From the NCBI GenBank assembly GCA_964648365.1, contig CAZYLK010000019.1, positions 1 through 52,355 on the forward strand: a stretch of 52,355 bases of DNA. The letters are read 5' to 3'. The translations under genes were made by a program, and so were the position numbers. Below the pieces are notes generated by a model, which was not told the DNA's origin, ran no database searches, and was given only the letters and a program-made list of their open reading frames with translations. The DNA is from SURF-32 sp964648365 (GTDB taxonomy: Bacteria; Planctomycetota; Phycisphaerae; UBA1845). This document shows positions 35,591 to 43,889 of the stretch, in pieces; the first letter of the stretch is position 1; every line of letters starts with the position of its first letter.

Positions 35591-36832
35591 TCACGCTGAC
35601 GCCGACATGGGTCGCTCAATCAACTCCCTTGCGATCCCGACGACGCTTCGACTGCGTATCTCCCACGTATGATTCGTCATGACGTACTCGCGCGCCGCCG
35701 CGCCCATGGCCGAGGCTTTCGCCGGCTCGTCCAGCAGCGCCGCGATGGCGTCGGCAAGTTTCCCGGTGTCGCCGGCGGGATAGAGCCTGCCGGTCCTGCC
35801 GTCGTCGATGACCTCGACGATCTGTCCCAGCGCCGCCGCAACGGTGGGTCGCCCGGCGGCCATGGATTCGAACAGTTTCATCGGCGAGAAGAAGAAGTCG
35901 TCGATGTGCCTGTAGGGAACCACCGAGGCATCCATGGCGGACAGATACCGCGGAACGTCTTCGTGCGGCACGGCGCCGGTGAAGATGACCGCATTCTCCA
36001 GGCCCATCGCCGCGACCTTCTTTTCCAGCGCCGCCCGCGTGTGCCCGTCGCCGACGAGCAGGAGGCGGCGGCCCGGTTGAGCCCCGTGCAGGAACGCGAA
36101 GGCATCAATCAGGCCCTCGATGTCGTGCCATTTGTGAAAGCTGCCCACGAAGCCGACCACTTGCGCGTCGCCGATGCCGTGCTGTTCGCGCACGTCCCGC
36201 CCGTGAGCAGGCTCGCGGAAGAGCCGGCCGGAGACCGCGTCCGGCAGTACGTGGATCTTCTGACGATCGGCGCCCAGCCCGGCCGCCCAGTCCGCCAGCC
36301 AGGGCGTCAGCGCCACCAGCGCAGCGGCGCCGCCGATGATCCGGCGCTCCATCTTCCGCGCCGTCTCGATCAGCGGGAACTTGACGTACCCGGCCTGCTG
36401 ATCGCAGAGCGGCGCGTTGAGTTCGAGGATCAGCGGCAGGTCGAACCGCCGGCTCAGTTGCAGCCCGCCGAAGCCGAACAGCGCGTATCGTTCATAGATG
36501 AAATCGGGCCGCTCCCGCTCGATGATCTCGGCGCCTTCGACTTGCAGCCAGTGGTTGCACAGAATCGACTTCAGGTCGCGGTCGAGCGAAGCGTTCCAGA
36601 CGGCCGGATCGTCGTAGAGGTGGTCCCACAGCGCCCGGTGATGCCCCTCCGGTTGCAGCGGATAGATGCGCGCCCGCGTCGGAATGTCGGCGTCGCCGGG
36701 CCACGAGCAGATGATAAAGACGTCGTGGCCTTCCTCGACGAGCGCATTGGTGAACTCGCGCACGTGCACCGAGCAGCCCTGGGAGCCGCGCACCTGCACA
36801 TCGACGTCGGAACAGATATAGGCGACCTTCAC
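35591..36832 (-). CDS. glycosyltransferase family 4
   Basis: The 413-residue GT-B enzyme opens MKVAYICSDVDVQVRGSQGC with the glycine-rich acceptor loop. The C-terminal domain has VGFVGSFHKWHDIEGLIDAF (donor-binding start), LLLVGDGHTRAALE, and the E-x7-E block SPMKLFESMAAGRPTVAA, typical of GT4. The start ATG 36832 overlaps the TGA of the next GT4 gene by 4 bases. The last residues and the 59-base gap before the propeller gene leave the operon intact. The donor is likely an NDP-hexose. Confidence 0.93.
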   Translation of the reverse strand: MKVAYICSDVDVQVRGSQGCSVHVREFTNALVEEGHDVFIICSWPGDADIPTRARIYPLQPEGHHRALWDHLYDDPAVWNASLDRDLKSILCNHWLQVEGAEIIERERPDFIYERYALFGFGGLQLSRRFDLPLILELNAPLCDQQAGYVKFPLIETARKMERRIIGGAAALVALTPWLADWAAGLGADRQKIHVLPDAVSGRLFREPAHGRDVREQHGIGDAQVVGFVGSFHKWHDIEGLIDAFAFLHGAQPGRRLLLVGDGHTRAALEKKVAAMGLENAVIFTGAVPHEDVPRYLSAMDASVVPYRHIDDFFFSPMKLFESMAAGRPTVAAALGQIVEVIDDGRTGRLYPAGDTGKLADAIAALLDEPAKASAMGAAAREYVMTNHTWEIRSRSVVGIARELIERPMSASA

Positions 36833-38079
36833 AGCCCGGCCTCCTTCCTGAGCCGGGCGGCCGTTTGGCCGGATCGCTCGATCGTTCGCTCGTACGCGGC
36901 CAGCACGCGCTGGATGTACTTCTCCTGCGCGAAGTACTCGAGGGCGCGACGCCGGGCCGCCTCGCCCATCCGGCCGCGCACGTCCTCGCTGCTTAGGACG
37001 GACTCGATCGCGGCCGTGGTGGCGTCCACGTCGCGCGGCGGCACGAGGATTCCGGTCTCTTTGTCAACGACGGCCTCCGGCGCGCCGCCCGTCCGTCCTG
37101 CGATCACCGGACAGCCGCAGGCCATCGCCTCGACGTAGACATTGGCAACGCCGTTTTCATGGTCGGCGGGCGATGCGAAGACGTCGGCCTGCTGGAAGTA
37201 CCGGACGATCGCCTCGCGGTCGCTGACGTAGGGAACGTGCTCGACGCTGGCGGACGCCCCGGCCGCGCAGGCGCGCACCGCCAGCCGCTCCCACAGCGGG
37301 TTGGGCTTGCCCACGACGCGCATGAGGATCTTCGGGAAACGGCTCCTCAGCCGCATGACGGATTCGAATACGGTCACGATCCCTTTGCTCTCGGCGACGT
37401 TGCCGACGAACAGCACGGTCGGACGACGCTCTCGCTGCGATCGATCGGCCGGCCGAAACAGGTCGCAGTCTACGCCGCAATGAACAACGTCGATCTGTTC
37501 GCGGGGGATGCCTTCGAGGTCGGCCACGAAATCGGCGATGTTGGCGCTCGACGCCATCCAGCCGTCCGCCATGCGGATCGACTCGCCTTCCATGAATCGC
37601 GCCGTGCGGTAGAAGCGGCTCTCCTTGTCCGGCCAGCCCATGCGCACCGCCAACATCGCCAGCGGCGCGTGCAACTGGACGATGACCGGGACCCAGTTGT
37701 AGATCGTCCGGTTCGTCTGAAACGCGAAGCCGTCGGCGCCGTAGTCGGGAAAGTTGATCAGGTCGAAGGGAGCGTGGCCGTGACGCAGATGGAGGTGCTC
37801 GAAGACCGACCAGGAGTACCCCAGCAGATAGGCCGCCTGCTCGTAGAAGGGAATCGACATCGCCGGCGTGCGTCCGGGCGGGCGCAGTCGATGCACCGTC
37901 ATGCCGGACTCGTCGACGGTCCGCACGGAGCGGCCGTACGTCGCCTTCGCGGCGCAGGACATGACTTCGACGTCGTGGCCCAGCTTCGTCAAGCCGTGGG
38001 CCTTGTTCCACGTCTGCGTGCCGATGCCGCCGTCGGCCGTCTCCGGCGGGTACTCGTGGGATACCAGGCAGACTCGCAT
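36829..38079 (-). CDS. glycosyltransferase family 4
   Basis: The 416-residue GT4 enzyme starts MRVCLVSHEYPPETADGGIG at ATG 38079, directly after the sulfotransferase stop. It has the family blocks VLFVGNVAESKGIVTVFE, ADVFASPADHENGVANVYVEAMACGCPVIAG (the E-x7-E region) and GILVPPRDVDA. Its sequence is only distantly similar to that of the neighbouring GT4 enzyme, so it is a separate family member and not a local duplicate. It probably builds a repeat unit or side chain of the glycan of this locus. Confidence 0.94.
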   Translation of the reverse strand: MRVCLVSHEYPPETADGGIGTQTWNKAHGLTKLGHDVEVMSCAAKATYGRSVRTVDESGMTVHRLRPPGRTPAMSIPFYEQAAYLLGYSWSVFEHLHLRHGHAPFDLINFPDYGADGFAFQTNRTIYNWVPVIVQLHAPLAMLAVRMGWPDKESRFYRTARFMEGESIRMADGWMASSANIADFVADLEGIPREQIDVVHCGVDCDLFRPADRSQRERRPTVLFVGNVAESKGIVTVFESVMRLRSRFPKILMRVVGKPNPLWERLAVRACAAGASASVEHVPYVSDREAIVRYFQQADVFASPADHENGVANVYVEAMACGCPVIAGRTGGAPEAVVDKETGILVPPRDVDATTAAIESVLSSEDVRGRMGEAARRRALEYFAQEKYIQRVLAAYERTIERSGQTAARLRKEAGL

Positions 38080-38994
38080 CTAGGTTCCCGCCCCGCTTCG
38101 ACTGAGATCATAGATGACGACGCGATCGCTCTCAGCGACGCGGTCGAACCGAGCCAGGTGGCGACGCAGGCCGACGTAGTGGTCGAACCACCAGAACGCC
38201 GGCCAGGCAAAGACCAGCCGCCGGCATCCGGCGTCGCGAATCCGCGCAATCTCGGCGATGGCCGCCTCGTCGTCGGCCGGCAGGCCCGAGTCCTGGCCGT
38301 CCCGTTCGAGGAAGGCGATCGCGCTGCGACCGGCAAACGACTCGCCGCAGAGTGCCTGCTCATCGACGAGGACGAACGTCTCGCCGGCAGGCACGGCCGC
38401 CGCGATTTCCTCGCAAGCCAGTCGTCGGTAGGCCGCGCTATTCTCGGAAAGCCTGTTCTGATGCGGGAAGGGCGCCGCGGGCGCCTCCATGCCGAGGAAC
38501 GGGCAGAGCTTCTCCCAGCCCTCACCCGCGGCCACGTCGATCGTGAGGAGTCGCGCGGCCGGAATGCGCTCGCGCACGCGCTGGTTGTGCTCGCGGTATC
38601 TTTTTCGGAACAGGAACTCGGTCGCGGTGGCGCTGCCGTAGACGAAGTGGCGCAGATCCCATTTGAAGGGGTTCTGTGCGCGGCTCTCGATCGGCTGGCG
38701 GTCGTTGAAGTGCGCCCGAATGCTGTTCCACCACGCATCCTCGTCGCGAACCGAGAGAATGCACCGGCAATCCGGATACGCCTCCAGCAGATCGTCATAG
38801 AACACCGCCGCGGGGATATCGAGCACGGCGTCCACGTCGTCATAGCGGCGGAAGTCGGGTTGGGCGTTCGAGCCGTCGATCACGTCGTTCAGCCGCCGGT
38901 CGTCATAGTGCAGGCTGCGCAGACCCAGGAGGCTCAGCGCGCGGTAGAGCGACGTGGTTCCGGTCTTGCTCAGTCCGACGCCGAGGACCTTCAT
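38080..38994 (-). CDS. sulfotransferase with shared C-terminal domain
   Basis: The 304-residue protein starts MKVLGVGLSKTGTTSLYRAL at ATG 38994. Its N-terminal 5'-PSB loop (GLSKTGTTS) and 'CILSVRDEDAWWNSI' 3'-PB-like block are those of PAPS-dependent sulfotransferases. DFRRYDDVDAVLDIPAAVFYD is typical of the small sulfotransferase subgroup. From ~residue 190 a different domain follows: AGRSAIAFLERDGQDSGLPADDEAAIAEI, AWPAFWWFDHYVGLRRHL, also found at the ends of the next two gene products. A sulfated sugar or lipid is the likely product. The overlap (ATGA) with both neighbours shows tight coupling. Confidence 0.85.
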   Translation of the reverse strand: MKVLGVGLSKTGTTSLYRALSLLGLRSLHYDDRRLNDVIDGSNAQPDFRRYDDVDAVLDIPAAVFYDDLLEAYPDCRCILSVRDEDAWWNSIRAHFNDRQPIESRAQNPFKWDLRHFVYGSATATEFLFRKRYREHNQRVRERIPAARLLTIDVAAGEGWEKLCPFLGMEAPAAPFPHQNRLSENSAAYRRLACEEIAAAVPAGETFVLVDEQALCGESFAGRSAIAFLERDGQDSGLPADDEAAIAEIARIRDAGCRRLVFAWPAFWWFDHYVGLRRHLARFDRVAESDRVVIYDLSRSGAGT

Positions 38995-40181
38995 GGCGCC
39001 GCCTCGACGGTTCGCGGGTTGTTCTGTGCCGACGAGTGACAGTCGCCGGCATTGGAGCCCAGATCGAACACGAGGGCACGCGCGTCGCTCGACGTGCATG
39101 CGTAGGCGGCTCTGACTTGCCGGATGAACTGCGGGTATGTGTCAAGCCACCAGAACGCCGGAAAGGCCAGTACGAGGATCTGCGCTCCGCCCTTACGCTG
39201 ACGCTCCAACTCGTCGATCGCCTGCCGATCGTCAGCCGGCGGCCCCCAATAGTCGCCGTCGCGTTCCAGGAACGGCACGACCGAGCAACCGGCCAGAAAC
39301 CCGTCGCCGAACATGCCCGTATCGATCAGAATGACCCGGCTTCCCGCCGGAATTCGCTTGGACAGCTCGTCGTCAAGCGTCACGGCGTCGCGCAGCCAGG
39401 CGTAGTAGCTGCCTTCTTTCATCCAGGACGCTGCGTCGGGCGTCGCGCCCTGCCGCCGCAAATGCTCCGCCAGCAGCGCGCAGTAGGCGGGATATCGCTG
39501 GTAGCCGCGGCGCAGCTTGAACATCTCGCTGCGGGCGCCGCCATAGCCGCCTGCGTGAATCCGGTAGCAGCCCGCCGGTTGTTCGAGTCGAGCGATCGTA
39601 CCGTGGATGGGTGCAAGTTTTCGCAGGAATCCATCGGCGCCGTGCTTGTCGGCGTGTTCGGGCAGGGGAAACACGGCCTGCAGGAACCGTCGTGACCAGG
39701 CGTTGCCGCTGGTCGGCGACTGCGGCAGGCTGACCGGGCCGTGGGCGATGAAATGCTCCCGGAAGTCGCCGGAGACGAGGTTGCGGGTGTGAACGCCCCC
39801 CAACCGGCGTCCATCTTCATCAATGCGCCACAGCGGCCAGTGGACTTTCACAACAGTTGTGTTGTTGAACAAGCTGACGGCGCGCTCAACGGCGTTCGGC
39901 AGAAGCAGGTCATCGGCATCAAGGAAGACCACGATCTGCCCGCGACAGCAGGCGAACCCGGCGTTGAACGCCGACGCCTGACCGCCGTTTTCCTTGAAGA
40001 CCGTCGTAATGGCCGTTCCGAATGGCTCGATGACCGCGCGCGAGTCGTCCGTCGATCCATCGTCGACCACCAGGACTTCCGTGTGCGGCCACGTCTGATC
40101 CAGCGCGCTGCGGATCGCCTGTCCCACGAAGCGAGCGTAGTTGCAGTTGTTGACGATGATGCTGACCAGCGGCGGGGTCAT
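38991..40181 (-). CDS. GT2 glycosyltransferase with shared C-terminal domain
   Basis: The 396-residue protein starts MTPPLVSIIVNNCNYARFVG at ATG 40181. Its GT-A domain (~1-240) has VLVVDDGSTDDSR, NGGQASAFNAGF and FLDADDLLLP, where D-A-D is the metal site. After ~residue 270 comes CSVVPFLERDGDYWGPPADD and LAFPAFWWLDTYPQFIRQV, clearly homologous to the end of the adjacent sulfotransferase and of the next gene product. No membrane helix. It should add one sugar to the same acceptor that the others modify. Confidence 0.9.
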   Translation of the reverse strand: MTPPLVSIIVNNCNYARFVGQAIRSALDQTWPHTEVLVVDDGSTDDSRAVIEPFGTAITTVFKENGGQASAFNAGFACCRGQIVVFLDADDLLLPNAVERAVSLFNNTTVVKVHWPLWRIDEDGRRLGGVHTRNLVSGDFREHFIAHGPVSLPQSPTSGNAWSRRFLQAVFPLPEHADKHGADGFLRKLAPIHGTIARLEQPAGCYRIHAGGYGGARSEMFKLRRGYQRYPAYCALLAEHLRRQGATPDAASWMKEGSYYAWLRDAVTLDDELSKRIPAGSRVILIDTGMFGDGFLAGCSVVPFLERDGDYWGPPADDRQAIDELERQRKGGAQILVLAFPAFWWLDTYPQFIRQVRAAYACTSSDARALVFDLGSNAGDCHSSAQNNPRTVEAAP

Positions 40182-42016
40182 GTGTGTGCTTCCCCCTTCC
40201 GCAAGTCGTAGGCGATCAGGTGCTCGTTGTGCGAGACGCATTCAAAGCCGGATTCCAGATGGACGCGCAGTTCGCGATAGTGCTCCAGCCACCAGAAGCA
40301 GTCCGGCACGAAGGCCACGTGGGACGCCCCGTTCCCGCGCATCCGCTCCAGTTCTTCTACGGCCTGTTCGCCTGACGCCGGCAGTCCCCAGTATTTACCG
40401 TCCCGTTCCAGAAACGGGACGCATCGCCGCCCGGCGAGCGCCTCAGGCGGCAGGCTTGCTTCGTCCACGACGATCCACGTTGCGTCGGGTTCGATGAGCC
40501 GCCGAAGCTCCTGAATGACGGCCCGCGCGCCGTAGGCCGGGAGGTCTTTCGACACGACCGGTTCGACGATGATGATCGCGGCGAGGCCCTTCGAGAATCC
40601 GGACAGCCGCGTGACCTCGATCGCGGATCCGAAGCTGCGCTGCCAGTCGGCCAGCGATTCCCGCTCGGCGAGTCGATCGGCGTCGTGCAGCAGGACGATC
40701 GTTCCCGGCCGGGCGACGTCCATCGCCTGATACAACACGCCCGTACGACCGCCCAGTGACGACGGCGGACCGTCGATGAGGATCACGTCCGCGGATCCTG
40801 CCATTGGGGGCGGCTCCAGTGCGCCCTTGTAGACCGGCATCACCCGGCCGGCGAAGCACTCGGTCGCCAGCGGCGCCCACACGAACTTCACGGGTGCGCC
40901 TGGATCCTGCGCGTCCAACCGCCGACGCGTCTGCTCGAGGAACGACTCGTCGTGATCGACGGAGGTGATGCCGAAGCCGGTGTCCGATCGACGTTGAGCC
41001 CACGCGAGCACCCGGGTCGAGAGGCCGGAGCCGAACTCGAGAACGTGTTCCGGCTGAACGCGCTCCAACAGGGCCACCAGGAACCCGAGCGACTCAGCGT
41101 CGATGCTCCACGCCCCGGCCTTGGGACGTGGCGTCACAACGTCGAGGTCGAAGCTGCGGAAATGCGCCATTGCGTACCCGACGGCCCGTCTGGCCGCGGC
41201 GACGGCCACGGGCGGCGCCGGCTGACCTTCGTCAGGTGATCCTGCGCGATCAGACGCCACCAGCGAGCCGCGGGCTTCAGCCCGCGCGGAGTCACCGGCT
41301 TCGACTTGTTCGCGAGCGGTGCAAAGCGACTCACGCTCCGCGGCCGTGACGCACCCGTCGCGATTAACGCCCCGCGTAGCGCGCCTCATCGGTCCGTTCC
41401 CACGCGGCGCGCCCACTGTCAGTTCTTCCGACGCCCCGGCCGGCGTGGCGTTATGCCGCGTGTTCCAGACGTCCAGCGCCGCGGCCAGGTCGCCCTCGGC
41501 GCCGATCCGATGCCAGAACTGCTCAAATGGCGACTTGATCTCCTCCAGCCGCATCGTCATCTTCAGCGCCTTGTCGCGCAGAAACTGGCGGATGTTGGCG
41601 TTGACCGTGTCCCAGTATTGCCGGCCGATCTCGAGCCGCTGCCGCTCGCTGAGCGCTTCGACCCTGCTGCGCGGATGCGTCAGGATTCCCCACGCGAAGG
41701 GGAAGATGATGTTCGCGCTGCGGTTCTCCCAGCGGGAAAGGAAACTCCGCGCGACTTCCTCGCGATCGCGCAGCAGATGGACGTAGAAGGCGTCGCGTCC
41801 GTACGTCTCATCAAGCGTTCCCAGGAACCACGAGAGCCGGTTGTCGGCCTCGACGTGACGCTTGGGGTAGAGCAACTCGGAATAGCCGCCACGCACGCCG
41901 CCGCTCGCGGCGGGCCGCCTGCTCTCGTGGGCGGCGGTATAGTTCGTCATGTGCCGACACGCCTCGATGAACGTCGTCGAGCCGCAGCGCCCGGTACAGA
42001 GTACGAAGACGTTCAT
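40178..42016 (-). CDS. sulfotransferase-methyltransferase fusion with shared C-terminal domain
   Basis: The 612-residue multidomain protein has three parts. Residues 1-~195 carry the sulfotransferase nucleotide loop MNVFVLCTGRCGSTTFIE and HLLRDREEVARSFLSRW. A variable, Ala/Arg-rich linker of ~90 residues follows. Residues ~290-490 form a class I methyltransferase-like domain (VLEFGSGLSTRVLAWA, SVDHDESFLEQ, DVILIDGPPSS). The last ~110 residues carry CVPFLERDGKYWGLPASG and PDCFWWLEHYRELRVHLES, the domain shared with the two downstream proteins. The linker DNA contains a perfect palindrome. The methyltransferase may modify the same sulfated sugar, but the motifs do not identify the acceptor. Confidence 0.82.
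   Translation of the reverse strand: MNVFVLCTGRCGSTTFIEACRHMTNYTAAHESRRPAASGGVRGGYSELLYPKRHVEADNRLSWFLGTLDETYGRDAFYVHLLRDREEVARSFLSRWENRSANIIFPFAWGILTHPRSRVEALSERQRLEIGRQYWDTVNANIRQFLRDKALKMTMRLEEIKSPFEQFWHRIGAEGDLAAALDVWNTRHNATPAGASEELTVGAPRGNGPMRRATRGVNRDGCVTAAERESLCTAREQVEAGDSARAEARGSLVASDRAGSPDEGQPAPPVAVAAARRAVGYAMAHFRSFDLDVVTPRPKAGAWSIDAESLGFLVALLERVQPEHVLEFGSGLSTRVLAWAQRRSDTGFGITSVDHDESFLEQTRRRLDAQDPGAPVKFVWAPLATECFAGRVMPVYKGALEPPPMAGSADVILIDGPPSSLGGRTGVLYQAMDVARPGTIVLLHDADRLAERESLADWQRSFGSAIEVTRLSGFSKGLAAIIIVEPVVSKDLPAYGARAVIQELRRLIEPDATWIVVDEASLPPEALAGRRCVPFLERDGKYWGLPASGEQAVEELERMRGNGASHVAFVPDCFWWLEHYRELRVHLESGFECVSHNEHLIAYDLRKGEAHT
41269..41286. repeat. perfect 8-bp palindrome CGCGGGCT-TC-AGCCCGCG in the linker
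   Basis: This element lies inside the coding linker between sulfotransferase and methyltransferase domains. It matches a dispersed 'RGLKPAAR'-type repeat (the minus strand reads PRGLKPAARW in one frame). It may explain the extra low-complexity linker. Confidence 0.7.
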
Positions 42017-43887
42017 GAGCCGGCCTCCGTTTCACCCGGCGAACCATCGCGCCGCGACGACTGCAACGACCACATCCGTTCGTACACGCCGCCCGCCCGC
42101 CGAAGCTCGTCGTGGGAACCGGTTTCGACGACGCGCCCGTCGCTGAGCACAACGATTCGATCGGCGGTGCGGGCGGTCGAAAGCCGGTGGGCGATCAGGA
42201 ACGTGGTCCGCCCCTGCTTGAGCCGTTTCAGCGCGTCGATCAGGTACGCTTCCGTCTGTGGATCGAGCGCAGAGGTCGGTTCGTCCAGTAGCAGCAGGGG
42301 CGCATTCTTAAGAAACGCCCGCGCGATCGAGAGCCGCTGCTTCTGCCCGCCGGAAAGCGTCATGCCGCGCTCGCCGATGACGGTGTCATAGCCGTCTGGC
42401 AGTTCCGCAATGAAGGCGGCCGCACTCGCGGCTTCCGCGGCCGCGATGATCTCGCGTCGCGTAGCCTGCGGGCGTCCGTAGGCGATGTTCTCCGCCACGC
42501 TGAGGCGCAGCAGAAACGGATCCTGCATGACGATGGCGATGTTCTCGCGAAGGCTGGAGAGCCGAACGCCGCGAAGGTCGTGGCCGTCGATCCGGATCTC
42601 CCCCTGCCAGGGGTCGTACAGCCGGGCGATCAGCGACACCAGCGTGCTCTTGCCGGCGCCGGTCGGACCCACCAGCGCCACCGTCTGCCCCGGCTCGGCC
42701 TCCACCGAGACGTCATGCAACACCGGGCGGCCTGTCTCATAGCCGAACGTCAAACGCTCGATGCGCACGTGAGCGCCGGCGCCATCGCTTCGGACGGGCA
42801 GCGCGCGGGCTTCCGCCGCTTCGACGACCGCATGTTCGTCGGCCGAGATCATCTCAAAGACGCGGCGCGCTCCCGCAGCGGCCGAGGCAAAGCCCGGGCC
42901 GAGATAGGCCAGGTTCTCCAGCGGCGAATACAGCGCCGCGAAATAGGCCAGCAGCACCAGCAGATCCCCGACGCTCATCGCGTCGCGTGCAACGGCAAGC
43001 CCGCCGACCAGCATGACGATCGCCGTGGCAAGCGCGGTCAGCCCGCCGGTGCCGAGCTTGAACTGTTCCTGGCTGACGAGAAAACGCACATTGGCCTGTA
43101 CCGCGCGCTCCGCCAGATCGCGAAACCGGCGCAGTTCCAGCGCCTCGCGGCCGAACGCCTGCACGACGGGCATCGCGGTCAGCGTTTGCTCGGCCAGCGA
43201 CATGACCTCGCCCTGGACTTCCTGGTACGCGTACTTCCGCTCGGACATCGGTTTGTCAAAGTAGCGCGTCACGAGCCACAGAGGCACGGCCATGGCCGCC
43301 GCGAACAGGGCCATTGTCGCGCTCAAGTGCCACATCACCGCAAACATCGAAATCAGCGTCGCCAGCGACGTCGCCAGCGGCAGGTAGACCTGCATCACCA
43401 GATCGCGCACGCAGCCGCTGTCCATCGTCACACGCTGGACCAGATCGCCGACTCGCTGCCGGCCGTGGAAGATGAGCGAGCGGTTTTGCAGGTGCTGGAA
43501 GAGGTCGGTCGCCAGCGCATACACCATCCGGCTGCCCGCGCCCGCGCGGACGTAGGCCAGCAGCACGTTGACGAGACGCTTGGCCAGAAAGAGCAGCACC
43601 GTTGCCGCCGCCAGCCACGCCAGCAGCCCCCTCGCCGAACCTGCGCCGGGAAGGGCGACGATCCACGCAACCGGCTCCGGCAGCGGCCGGTCCGCGAGCA
43701 CATGATCGACGATCAGCTTCAACGGCCACGGGACCAGCAGCTTGATGCCCACGAGCGCGAGTGTCGCCACGGCGATCAGGATCAGGCTTGGCCACTGCGG
43801 CAGCGCATAGCGGCCAAGCCGGACCCACCACGGCCGGGCGGCGTCGCCGTATGCGGGATAACTGGATGGCCGGGCATCGGTCGGCAT
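42013..43887 (-). CDS. ABC exporter half-transporter (TMD-NBD fusion) 2
   Basis: The 624-residue type I exporter has six membrane helices in ~25-330 and a nucleotide-binding domain with Walker A GPTGAGKST, signature LSGGQKQRL, Walker B LLLLDEPTSA, and switch His in LIAHRLSTART. ATG 43887 is 2 bases after the stop of the upstream exporter; a GTG at 43920 is an alternative. The two exporter genes are related but not near-identical and probably form a heterodimer. Exporters of this kind carry lipid-linked or small glycoconjugate cargo. Confidence 0.92.
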   Translation of the reverse strand: MPTDARPSSYPAYGDAARPWWVRLGRYALPQWPSLILIAVATLALVGIKLLVPWPLKLIVDHVLADRPLPEPVAWIVALPGAGSARGLLAWLAAATVLLFLAKRLVNVLLAYVRAGAGSRMVYALATDLFQHLQNRSLIFHGRQRVGDLVQRVTMDSGCVRDLVMQVYLPLATSLATLISMFAVMWHLSATMALFAAAMAVPLWLVTRYFDKPMSERKYAYQEVQGEVMSLAEQTLTAMPVVQAFGREALELRRFRDLAERAVQANVRFLVSQEQFKLGTGGLTALATAIVMLVGGLAVARDAMSVGDLLVLLAYFAALYSPLENLAYLGPGFASAAAGARRVFEMISADEHAVVEAAEARALPVRSDGAGAHVRIERLTFGYETGRPVLHDVSVEAEPGQTVALVGPTGAGKSTLVSLIARLYDPWQGEIRIDGHDLRGVRLSSLRENIAIVMQDPFLLRLSVAENIAYGRPQATRREIIAAAEAASAAAFIAELPDGYDTVIGERGMTLSGGQKQRLSIARAFLKNAPLLLLDEPTSALDPQTEAYLIDALKRLKQGRTTFLIAHRLSTARTADRIVVLSDGRVVETGSHDELRRAGGVYERMWSLQSSRRDGSPGETEAGS

Positions 43888-43889
43888 GG

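Noticed and set aside
35669..39039. Long plus-strand frames opposite the GT4 and sulfotransferase genes
   Set aside because: Arg/Val/Asp-rich mirror frames; the minus strand encodes well-conserved enzymes throughout.
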